Source: Lachnospiraceae bacterium OF09-6
Lineage (GTDB): Bacteria > Bacillota > Clostridia > Lachnospirales > Lachnospiraceae
DNA: 64,000 nt
Direction: 5' to 3'
Assembly (NCBI GenBank): GCA_003435055.1
Contig: QUMM01000005.1
Coordinates: 62,001 to 126,000, forward strand
Shown: positions 28,396 through 35,840 of the stretch, one piece after another
Layout of the letters: each line of letters starts with the position of its first letter
Position numbering within the stretch: the first letter of the stretch is position 1
Made by a program: the position numbers and the translations under genes
The notes under the pieces: model-generated
The model's database searches: none
Told to the model about the DNA's origin: nothing
The model's input: the letters and a program-made list of their open reading frames with translations, nothing else

Positions 28396-28424
28396 TTGTC
28401 AACCAAACTGATAGCTCGTACAAT
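28396..28424 (+). promoter_or_regulatory. Promoter of the element's carbohydrate operon
   Basis: TTGTCA (28396-28401), 17 bp, TACAAT (28419-28424), 15 bp after the recombinase stop. It gives the cargo genes their own expression. Confidence 0.6.
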
Positions 28425-28478
28425 AAGAATATGGCAACTTTACAATACTAAAGCGAAATGACATAAGAGGAGAAGGAA

Positions 28479-29762
28479 ATGATGAAGAAAAAATGGATGG
28501 CAGCAACGCTGGCAACAGCAATGATCATGAGCTGCACCGGTGGAGTGATGACAGCATATGCAGATGACAGTAGTAGTGATGATGAGACAGTACTGACCCT
28601 TTGGTGCTGGAAGAACAGCATTCAGGAAGATTTATTGGAACAGGTTTCTGAAGAATTTCCTGGAGTTAAGATTGATGCACAGCTGTATTCCGCAGATGAT
28701 ATCGAAGAGAAGATCAATACTACGATTGCCAGTGGTGGTGAATTGCCGGATCTTCTGGCCATGGATGACTGGATTGCGAATCTGCTCCAGTATCCGGATG
28801 AATTCGTAAATCTGTATGATGCTCCTTGTAATGCAGCAGATATTGAAGATCAGTATGTAGAATGGAAATGGAAAAAGGCAGAGACACCAGATGGCAAGCT
28901 GATTGCGCTTCCAATGGATATCGGACCAACCTGTATGTTCTATAATGCAGCTTTATTTGAAGCAGCAGGACTTCCGACTGACCCGGATGAAGTGGCAGCC
29001 ATGATGGGAACCTGGGAAGATGCTTATGCAGCAGCAGAAAAGCTTCAGGCAGCTACGCCGGAGGTAAAGATGTTTGACTTCCTTGGACATATTTTTGTGG
29101 CAACACTTGGTCAGCAGACCACCCATCTGATTGATAAAGACGGTAACTTTGTTGCGGATCAGGATAATATCAAAGATGCGTTCATGACAGCAGCAGATGC
29201 AAAACCATATGTATATGGTGGCGACAGTGAATGGTCACCGGAATGGGCTGCAGCTATGAATAATGGTGATATTGCAGCGTTCGTTGGTGCTGTATGGATG
29301 AAGCCAGAGATCGAAAATGCTGCGCCGGATACAGCAGGAGACTGGAGAGTTACTTCCGCACCAGGCGGCCCTGGAAATGTAGGCGGTTCCGCAATCGGTA
29401 TCACAAAGAACTGTGAAGATGTAGAGACTGCATATAAAGTCATCACATGGTTAACCAATAAGCAGAATCAGCTCAGTTCACTGGAAAAACTGGGACTGTT
29501 CCCATCACTGATTTCAGCGCTGGATGATGACAGTCTCATGTACGAGGAATCTTTCTTCGGTGATGAAGTTGTAAACAAATACTTTGTAGAAGCTGCAAAG
29601 AACATCAATGACCTTTACTACCCGCCAAACTACAGCTCATATCAGGATGTATTTGAACAGCAGCTGCTTCTGGTACAGGATCAGGACAAAGATCCGGAAC
29701 AGGCTTATCAGGATGCAGTAGATGAAGCAAGAGATATGTACGATATGGAGAATCTTTTCTAG
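28479..29762 (+). CDS. Carbohydrate ABC transporter substrate-binding protein
   Basis: Family-1 extracellular solute-binding protein, 427 aa. The N-terminal signal sequence contains IMSCTGG (possible lipobox) and later ends AYADD, so lipoprotein or signal-peptidase-I processing are both possible. The mature part starts VLTLWCWKNSIQEDLLEQ, typical of oligosaccharide binders, with GGELPDLLAMDDW and IALPMDIGPTCMFYN. AGGAGAAGG precedes the ATG. It feeds the two permeases; the GH2 enzyme at the operon's end suggests a beta-linked galactoside or glucuronide. Confidence 0.92.
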   Translation: MMKKKWMAATLATAMIMSCTGGVMTAYADDSSSDDETVLTLWCWKNSIQEDLLEQVSEEFPGVKIDAQLYSADDIEEKINTTIASGGELPDLLAMDDWIANLLQYPDEFVNLYDAPCNAADIEDQYVEWKWKKAETPDGKLIALPMDIGPTCMFYNAALFEAAGLPTDPDEVAAMMGTWEDAYAAAEKLQAATPEVKMFDFLGHIFVATLGQQTTHLIDKDGNFVADQDNIKDAFMTAADAKPYVYGGDSEWSPEWAAAMNNGDIAAFVGAVWMKPEIENAAPDTAGDWRVTSAPGGPGNVGGSAIGITKNCEDVETAYKVITWLTNKQNQLSSLEKLGLFPSLISALDDDSLMYEESFFGDEVVNKYFVEAAKNINDLYYPPNYSSYQDVFEQQLLLVQDQDKDPEQAYQDAVDEARDMYDMENLF

Positions 29763-29782
29763 AAAAGTATGAATTCTGAATA

Positions 29783-29852
29783 AAAGAGAGCTGCTGTACA
29801 TTATCTTCGAAAGTAGGTTTCGAATGATAATTTTTACGGCAGCTTTCTCTTT
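29783..29852 (+). promoter_or_regulatory. Long intercistronic hairpin after the binding-protein gene
   Basis: AAAGAGAGCTGC (from 29783) pairs with GCAGCTTTCTCTTT (to 29852), with an inner stem TTCGAAA/TTTCGAA. It probably attenuates or stabilises transcripts so that the binding protein is made in excess. Confidence 0.6.
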
Positions 29853-29888
29853 GGAAAATGTATTTTCAGATGGACAGTGGAGATAAGA

Positions 29889-30800
29889 ATGAAAACAAAG
29901 ACGAACAAAGTGAAACGGCACCTTGGCAGGGAGATTTACAAAAACAGAATGATTTATCTGCTGATCAGTCCTTTCTTTATTATTTATGGAATTTTTGGAT
30001 TATTCCCAATTCTTTATTCTTTTTTCCTTTCCTTCCATAAATGGAATGGTACCGGAGAAATGAAGTATGTGGGAATAGCATATTACCAGTATTTGCTTAA
30101 GGATAGCACATTTTTATTATCAATTAAAAACACGCTGATTATCTGGTGTCTTTCTACGATACCGATGGTAATCCTTGCAATTATCATTGCATTTATATTG
30201 AACAGCAATTTTCTGAAAGGAAAAACGCTGTTCCAGACGATTTATTATCTGCCGAATATTACATCCACAGTAGCGATTGCCATTGTATTTGCAAATATTT
30301 TCGGTAACAAATACGGTATTTTGAATTTTGTGATCAGTAAGCTTGGATTTGATCCGATTCAGTGGATGTCGGTCAATCTTGGTGTGCAGTTTGCTATTGC
30401 CATGATCGTAATCTGGCGCTGGACCGGATATAATGCAATAATCCTCATTGCCGGACTTCAGAAAATTCCGACCACACTCTATGAAGCTGCAAGTCTGGAC
30501 GGGGCAAGCACATTCCAGATTTTCAAACATATTACGCTTCCACTGTTAAATCCGGTCATTCAATTTGTCATTATCACGTCCACCATTGGTGGCTGGCAGT
30601 TGTTTGCAGAAGCACAGATGATGGCAGGAGATGCAGGAGGTATCGGAAAAAGCGGCTTGACAGTAGTGCTATATCTGTATAATCAGGCATTTAAGAACAG
30701 ACAGTTTGGTTATGGCTCTGCAATATCCTGGGCACTGGTTATCATTATCGGAGCTTTCTCCATCCTGAACTGGGCGTTGACCAGAAGGGAGGTAGACTAA
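29889..30800 (+). CDS. Carbohydrate ABC transporter permease (MalF-like)
   Basis: Inner-membrane permease of 303 aa with six helices (YLLISPFFIIYGIFGLFPIL first). The EAA loop is YEAASLDGASTFQIFKHITLPLL. I chose the ATG at 29889 because GGAG lies 6 nt upstream; a GTG 12 bp earlier is in frame but lacks a site. It pairs with the next permease. Confidence 0.92.
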   Translation: MKTKTNKVKRHLGREIYKNRMIYLLISPFFIIYGIFGLFPILYSFFLSFHKWNGTGEMKYVGIAYYQYLLKDSTFLLSIKNTLIIWCLSTIPMVILAIIIAFILNSNFLKGKTLFQTIYYLPNITSTVAIAIVFANIFGNKYGILNFVISKLGFDPIQWMSVNLGVQFAIAMIVIWRWTGYNAIILIAGLQKIPTTLYEAASLDGASTFQIFKHITLPLLNPVIQFVIITSTIGGWQLFAEAQMMAGDAGGIGKSGLTVVLYLYNQAFKNRQFGYGSAISWALVIIIGAFSILNWALTRREVD

Positions 30801-30802
30801 TC

Positions 30803-31649
30803 ATGCAGACATCCGGATTAAAGACAAAAATAAAACCGTCTCTGGTGATTATGTATATGTTACTTATTTTTGGAGCATTTTTATCACTGTTCCCATTTTA
30901 CTGGCTGGTCGTAATGGCAACAAATTCATCCAGTGCATTTATGAAATATCCGCCGGTGCTTGTGTTTGGCGGACAGTTTATGAATAATGTACATAATCTG
31001 TTCTCCAGCATTAAGTTTGGACTGGCAATGAAAAATACGATCATTGTGTCATTAGTGAAAACGGTTGGTGGCGTATTTTTCTGTTCCATGGCATCATTTT
31101 ATTTTGCCAAATTTGAATTTCCGGGGAGAAAATTTCTATTTGGTCTGTGTATGTTCACTATGATGATCCCACCACAGCTGAATATGATTCCACAGCTGGT
31201 AATTATGAACAAAATCGGCTGGCTGTCTACGCTTAAGGCCTGATCATTCCTGGCTGATTCCAGCATTTGGTATTTATTGGATGAATCAGTATTGCTGTGG
31301 AGCGATTCATGACGACCTGCTTAATTCTGCGCGGATTGACGGATGCAGTACATTTGGCCTGTACCGTCATGTAGGATTTCCGATTATCATGCCGGGAAGC
31401 GCATTTTTATTTATTTATATTTTCATGGACAGCTGGAATGACTATCTGTGGCCGTTGATTGTAACCAGCAATGCCAGTAAAAATACGCTTCAGGTAGCGC
31501 TGGCGCAGTTACAGGGGGCTTATAACAGTACAGATTATGGTATGGTCATGTGCGGAGTTATGCTGGCTACCTTACCATTGTTTATCATTTTCCTGCTTTG
31601 CAGCAAACAATTTACCGCTGATATTGCAGCAGGATCTATCAAAGACTGA
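30803..31649 (+). CDS. Carbohydrate ABC transporter permease (MalG-like, frameshifted)
   Basis: Second permease, about 282 aa when corrected. The first part ends KIGWLSTLKA at a TGA; the second resumes MNQYCCGAIHDDLLNSARIDGCSTFGLYRHV, which is the EAA loop. Restoring one C at 31240 (GCC-CTG) and one C near 31254 (GGC-CTG) reads LIIPGLIPAFGIYWMNQY, as in the family. Start follows GGGAGG, 2 bp after the first permease gene. As in most CUT1 operons, the ATPase is missing and a shared MsmX-like ATPase elsewhere is expected. Confidence 0.85.
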
Positions 31650-31670
31650 TCGTAGAAAGGAAAACGACCG

Positions 31671-33914
31671 ATGTATCGTGGAGAATTATTGAATTTAAAC
31701 TGGAAATTTCGCCAGGGATTTGATCTTGACTGTGTGAATACACCGCAGGAAGAGGGATATGAAAAAGTACATATTCCACATACGGTGCAGGAGATTCCAT
31801 ATGACTGCTTTGACCAGTATATGACCTGTATGGTATCCACTTATGTGAAATATTTTGAACTGACAACAGAACAGATCGAGGGGAAACGCATCCTGTTGTC
31901 TTTTGAAGGAGTATCTGCTTATTATGATCTGTACCTGAATGGAAAACTTGCAGGTAATCATAAAGGAGCATATTCTATGGCATTGTTTGATGTGACGGAT
32001 TATGTAAAAACCGGAGAAAACCGTATGGTTCTGATGGTAGATTCGAATGAGAGAGAAGATATTCCGCCAAATGGATCTACCGTGGACTATCTGATTTATG
32101 GTGGAATTTACCGGGATGTGCGACTGTTTATTCAGGAAGATATTTATATCAGACAGGAACTGGTCCGATATGAAATGAACGATGAGGAAGATACGGTAAC
32201 ACTGGCACCGGAACTTCTCGTAACCAATCACGGAGAAGAAAAAGTAATGTCAGTAAAGACCAGTGTTTATGAAGATGACAGTACACAGGTATTCTGGCAG
32301 GATGAGCAGAAAGTGACGGTACCGCAGGGAGCTGCCTCTGTGCATCTGGCGGAAAAGGCTCTTCCACAGGTAAAGAGATGGACATTGAATGATCCAAAGC
32401 TTTATCGGATTGAGACAGTTCTTTTCACAGAAGACGGAAAAGAAGTGGATAGATTTGAGACGCATACTGGTTTTCGCACAGTAAAAGTGACACCAGAGGG
32501 ATTTTATCTGAATGGGGAAAAAGTAATTTTAAACGGTCTGAATCGTCATCAGTCTTTCCCATATGTGGGCTACGCCCTCGGAAAGAGGGCTCAGGAAAAG
32601 GATGCAAAGCTGTTAAAGGAGTTTATGGGATTAAATATCGTTCGCTGCTCTCACTATATGCAGTCAGAATATTTCCTGAACTGTTGCGATCGCATTGGGC
32701 TTATGGTTTTTGAAGAGATCCCGGGATGGGGATTTATTGGTGGAGAGGAATTTAAAAAGGTTGTGTTCCAGGATCTGGAAAACATGGTGCTGGGACATTA
32801 TAATCATCCAGGTATTGTTATCTGGGGAACCAGACTAAACGAAACGACAGACTGTGATGAACTGTATGAGGAGACAAATCGCCGTTGTAAAGAAATGGAT
32901 TCTTCCAGACCGACCACCGGTGTTCGCTGGGAAACAGGAAGTCATTTGATTGAAGATATTTACAGTTATAATGATTATACAGAAGATGATAAGGGCGAAT
33001 TCCAGATTCTGACCTCCCAGCAGGCTGCAGAACGTCCGGATTTTGTACCGTACCTGATAAGTGAACATACCGGAGCGATTCTTCCGACCAAACCAGGAGA
33101 CAGTGAAGAACGGCGCGAACAGTTCGCTATTCGTCATGCAAGAGTGATGAGTAAAGTAAAAACGACCAGAGGATATCTGGGGGCACTTGGATGGTGTATG
33201 TGTGATTACAACACACACAATGATCACAACTCCATGAATAAAGTCTGCTATCACGGGGTGCTGGATATGTTCCGTGTACCGAAATGGGCGGCCTATGCAT
33301 ATGCCAGCCAGAAATCACCAGAGCAGGAGATTATCTTAGAACCATGTTCGGCAGTCGGTCGTGGAGAACGTTGTGAGCCGGTACCATTTTATGTACTGAC
33401 TAATTGTGATTATATTGAAGTGACATTTTCCAAAGATATCACCCGTGCTTATTATCCAAGTATGAAGTTCCCGGGTCTGGCTCATCCACCAATTGAAGTG
33501 ACGGAAAATGGAGAATTCTGGCAGCATCGTTGGGAAGGAACAAAAATTGTTGGCTATATTGATGGAAAACCGGTGACAGAAAGAATCTATTCCAATAATC
33601 CACGTCTTTCCAGATATCATGCGATTGCAGATGATCTGGAACTGAACAATGACAGGGTAGATGAAACCAGAATCGTTGTATATGCAGAAGATGAAAATGG
33701 AAACCGTATGCATTGCCATCAGGGGGTATTGTCGATAATGACAGAAGGTGATCTGGAACTGATCGGACCGGAACATATTCCATTTATGGGAGGAGCAGCA
33801 GCTTTCTGGGTTAAGACAAAAGCAACTGGAAAATCTGGAACAGGAACCGTTCATGTATGTGGACAGGCACCTTTGAGAAACTATAAAGAGAGTGTGAAGA
33901 TTCAATTAGTTTAA
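31671..33914 (+). CDS. Glycoside hydrolase family 2 (beta-galactosidase/glucuronidase type)
   Basis: GH2 enzyme of 747 aa with no signal peptide, so cytosolic. An N-terminal sugar-binding jelly roll (LNWKFRQG, VSAYYDLYLNGKLAGNHKGAYSM in parts, YGGIYRDV) is followed by an immunoglobulin-like domain and a TIM barrel. The likely acid/base is Glu391 in WGTRLNET and the nucleophile is Glu465 in LISEHTG. The WGxRLNE form differs from the classic WSLGNE of LacZ but keeps the Asn-Glu pair. It would cleave the oligosaccharide brought in by the upstream importer. Substrate cannot be assigned within GH2. Confidence 0.9.
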   Translation: MYRGELLNLNWKFRQGFDLDCVNTPQEEGYEKVHIPHTVQEIPYDCFDQYMTCMVSTYVKYFELTTEQIEGKRILLSFEGVSAYYDLYLNGKLAGNHKGAYSMALFDVTDYVKTGENRMVLMVDSNEREDIPPNGSTVDYLIYGGIYRDVRLFIQEDIYIRQELVRYEMNDEEDTVTLAPELLVTNHGEEKVMSVKTSVYEDDSTQVFWQDEQKVTVPQGAASVHLAEKALPQVKRWTLNDPKLYRIETVLFTEDGKEVDRFETHTGFRTVKVTPEGFYLNGEKVILNGLNRHQSFPYVGYALGKRAQEKDAKLLKEFMGLNIVRCSHYMQSEYFLNCCDRIGLMVFEEIPGWGFIGGEEFKKVVFQDLENMVLGHYNHPGIVIWGTRLNETTDCDELYEETNRRCKEMDSSRPTTGVRWETGSHLIEDIYSYNDYTEDDKGEFQILTSQQAAERPDFVPYLISEHTGAILPTKPGDSEERREQFAIRHARVMSKVKTTRGYLGALGWCMCDYNTHNDHNSMNKVCYHGVLDMFRVPKWAAYAYASQKSPEQEIILEPCSAVGRGERCEPVPFYVLTNCDYIEVTFSKDITRAYYPSMKFPGLAHPPIEVTENGEFWQHRWEGTKIVGYIDGKPVTERIYSNNPRLSRYHAIADDLELNNDRVDETRIVVYAEDENGNRMHCHQGVLSIMTEGDLELIGPEHIPFMGGAAAFWVKTKATGKSGTGTVHVCGQAPLRNYKESVKIQLV

Positions 33915-33948
33915 AACATTTATGATAAATACAGGAGAGATAACCACG

Positions 33949-33990
33949 AATGACCGGTGACTGCGGCGTACAGAAATAAAGGCTTTGACT
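33949..33990. mobile_element. attR junction of the sleC element
   Basis: AATGAC (33949-33954), 13 nt, GT (33968-33969), then sleC sequence ACAGAAATAAAGGC. This is the mirror image of attL. Confidence 0.7.
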
Positions 33991-34556
33991 TTACGATTAC
34001 GTCGTCCACTGCATTTGATCATAAGTGGATCTATGGAAGAAATATCTTTGAAAGTATTTCCGAGATTGTAGATGAGATTTTTGAAAATTATCTGTCCAGG
34101 CCGAATGTGAAACAGCCGATTTTGACCCAATATTGTGATGGCAGCAGAGTGACCTGTCCCCAGTGGATGAGTCAGTGGGGTTCCAAAGCACTGGGAGATC
34201 AGGGATATTCCGCAATTGAGATACTTCGGTATTATTATGGAGACTCTATATATATCAATCAGGCTGAACAGGTGGCAGGAATTCCGGCATCCTGGCCGGG
34301 ATATGTACTGGCACTTGGCTCTACAGGAGATGCCGTGTTGCAGATTCAGGAACAGCTCAATGCCATTTCCAATAATTATCCATTGATTCCCAGAGTGGCT
34401 GTAGACGGAATCTATGGACCGGCGACAGCAGAAGCTGTTCGGATCTTTCAGGGGATCTTCGGCCTGACCCAGGATGGAATCGTGGGAAGAAGAACCTGGT
34501 ATAAAATTCAGGAGATTTATGTCGGCGTTACCAGAATAGCGGAACTCAACCCTTGA
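33969..34556 (+). CDS. sleC: SleC-like spore cortex-lytic protein, 3' part (interrupted)
   Basis: Last 195 codons of SleC. They complete the SpoIID/LytB-like catalytic region (YRNKGFDFTITSSTAFDHKW, TQYCDGSRVTCPQWMSQWGS, ILRYYYGD) and add a C-terminal peptidoglycan-binding domain (GSTGDAVLQIQEQLNAI, VDGIYGPATAEAVRIFQ). The GTG at 33957 that opens this frame lies in the element and has no ribosome binding site, so this part is not expected to be translated alone. Confidence 0.85.
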   Translation, partial: YRNKGFDFTITSSTAFDHKWIYGRNIFESISEIVDEIFENYLSRPNVKQPILTQYCDGSRVTCPQWMSQWGSKALGDQGYSAIEILRYYYGDSIYINQAEQVAGIPASWPGYVLALGSTGDAVLQIQEQLNAISNNYPLIPRVAVDGIYGPATAEAVRIFQGIFGLTQDGIVGRRTWYKIQEIYVGVTRIAELNP

Positions 34557-34639
34557 AAACACAGAAAAAAGCCTGAAAAAAGGCAAATTAAAAACCGGTA
34601 AACCAGTGATTTTCAGACAAAAAATTAATAGAAAATGGG

Positions 34640-34668
34640 TTGAAAAAGGGAAATGAGTATGCTATCAT
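34640..34668 (+). promoter_or_regulatory. Promoter of carAB
   Basis: TTGAAA (34640-34645), 17 bp ending in TGC, TATCAT (34663-34668). Confidence 0.6.
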
Positions 34669-34690
34669 ATTGACAATTTGGGATGAAGGA

Positions 34691-34736
34691 GGGAAGAGAA
34701 CATATGTATTCTTGCAGGCGTTCTGTTCCCTTTTTT
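34691..34736 (+). terminator. Leader terminator (attenuator) of carAB
   Basis: GGGAAGAGAAC (34691-34701) pairs with GTTCTGTTCCC (34720-34730), ten pairs with one G-G mismatch, followed by six T. It lies between the promoter and carA, so transcription into carAB must pass it. Confidence 0.7.
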
Positions 34737-34745
34737 AGTATATAA
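34704..34745 (+). CDS. Putative 13-aa carAB leader peptide
   Basis: ATG at 34704, 10 nt after a strong AAGGAGGG, encodes MYSCRRSVPFFSI. The two Arg codons (AGG CGT) abut the 3' arm of the leader terminator. Ribosome stalling at low arginine could alter the hairpin. The ORF is very short and the idea is untested. Confidence 0.4.
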   Translation: MYSCRRSVPFFSI

Positions 34746-34766
34746 ATAAGAAAGGCAGGTTTACAA

Positions 34767-35840
34767 ATGAAAGCATTCCTTATACTGGAAGACGGCACGG
34801 TATTTTGCGGGCAAAGCATCGGTTCAACAAGGGAAGTGATCAGTGAGATTGTATTTAATACTTCCATGACAGGATATCTGGAGGTTCTGACAGATCCATC
34901 TTATGCCGGACAGGCTGTTGTGATGACCTATCCACTGATTGGTAACTATGGTATCTGTTATGAAGATATGGAGTCAGAGAAACCATGGCCGGATGGATAC
35001 ATTGTGCGGGAACTTTCCAGAATTCCAAGTAACTTCCGTTCACAGGGAACCATTCAGGAGTTTCTGGCTAAGCATGATATCCCTGGAATTGCAGGCGTCG
35101 ATACCAGAGCACTGACCAAGATCCTTCGTGAGAAAGGTACTATGAACGGTATGATTACCACGAATGAGAATTATAATCTGGAGGAAGTGCTTCCAAGACT
35201 GAAGGCTTACACGACAGGAAAAGTAGTGGAAAAGGTAACCTGCAAAGAAAAGTATGTGCTGGAAGGCAATGGTCCGAAGGTCGCACTGATGGATTTTGGC
35301 GCCAAGAAAAATATTGCAAGAAATCTGAACAAACGTGGATGTCAGGTGACCGTATATCCGGCACTGACTACAGCAGAAGAGATTTTGGCAGATCATCCGG
35401 ACGGCATTATGCTTTCCAATGGCCCTGGAGACCCGAAGGAATGTACTTCTATTATAAAAGAGATCAAAAAGCTGTATGACAGTGAGGTACCGATCTTTGC
35501 CATCTGCCTGGGACATCAGCTGATGGCACTGGCTAATGGTGCAGATACTTATAAGATGAAATACGGACATCGTGGAGGCAATCATCCGGTCAAAGATTTA
35601 AAAACCGGAAGAGTCTATATATCTTCACAGAACCATGGATATGTGGTAAATACCGATACATTGGATCCATCCATTGCAGTTCCGGCTTTTACGAATGTCA
35701 ATGATGGAACAAATGAAGGACTGGCCTATACAGGAAAGAATATCTTTACCGTACAGTTCCATCCGGAAGCATGCCCTGGACCACAGGATTCAGGATATTT
35801 GTTTGATCGTTTTATGAATATGATGGAGGTGAATAAGTAA
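34767..35840 (+). CDS. carA: Carbamoyl-phosphate synthase small subunit
   Basis: Glutamine amidotransferase subunit, 357 aa. The N-terminal CPSase domain ([34 protein letters not shown]) and class I amidotransferase domain with catalytic Cys in [10 protein letters not shown] and His-Glu in FHPEA are visible. It supplies ammonia to CarB for arginine and pyrimidine synthesis. AAAGGCAGG precedes the ATG and the stop overlaps the carB start (TAATG). Confidence 0.97.
   Translation: MKAFLILEDGTVFCGQSIGSTREVISEIVFNTSMTGYLEVLTDPSYAGQAVVMTYPLIGNYGICYEDMESEKPWPDGYIVRELSRIPSNFRSQGTIQEFLAKHDIPGIAGVDTRALTKILREKGTMNGMITTNENYNLEEVLPRLKAYTTGKVVEKVTCKEKYVLEGNGPKVALMDFGAKKNIARNLNKRGCQVTVYPALTTAEEILADHPDGIMLSNGPGDPKECTSIIKEIKKLYDSEVPIFAICLGHQLMALANGADTYKMKYGHRGGNHPVKDLKTGRVYISSQNHGYVVNTDTLDPSIAVPAFTNVNDGTNEGLAYTGKNIFTVQFHPEACPGPQDSGYLFDRFMNMMEVNK

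Larger units (their letters stand above)
26515..33969. mobile_element. 7.45-kb serine-recombinase element inserted in sleC
   Basis: Both flanks are parts of one gene and join in frame (TGG-TAC-AGA-AAT, W-Y-R-N) if one GT copy and everything between is removed (7453 bp). The contents, all on the plus strand, are a 55-aa ORF, a 547-aa large serine recombinase, a carbohydrate ABC importer (binding protein and two permeases; no ATPase is encoded) and a GH2 glycosidase. The terminal arms match at 14 of 19 positions when read outward from GT. There are no phage structural or conjugation genes. The best-known parallels are the skin and SPbeta elements that split sporulation genes. Confidence 0.85.

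Noticed and set aside
4521..28424. Near-identical CTTGTCAACCAAA at 4521 and 28395 as a repeat or att remnant
   Set aside because: In both places it is a -35 and spacer start (TTGTCA, then 17 bp to a -10-like hexamer), and the similarity ends within the spacer.
33957..34556. Independent peptidoglycan-binding gene starting at GTG 33957
   Set aside because: The GTG is in the element, has no ribosome binding site, and the protein continues SleC exactly from the junction.
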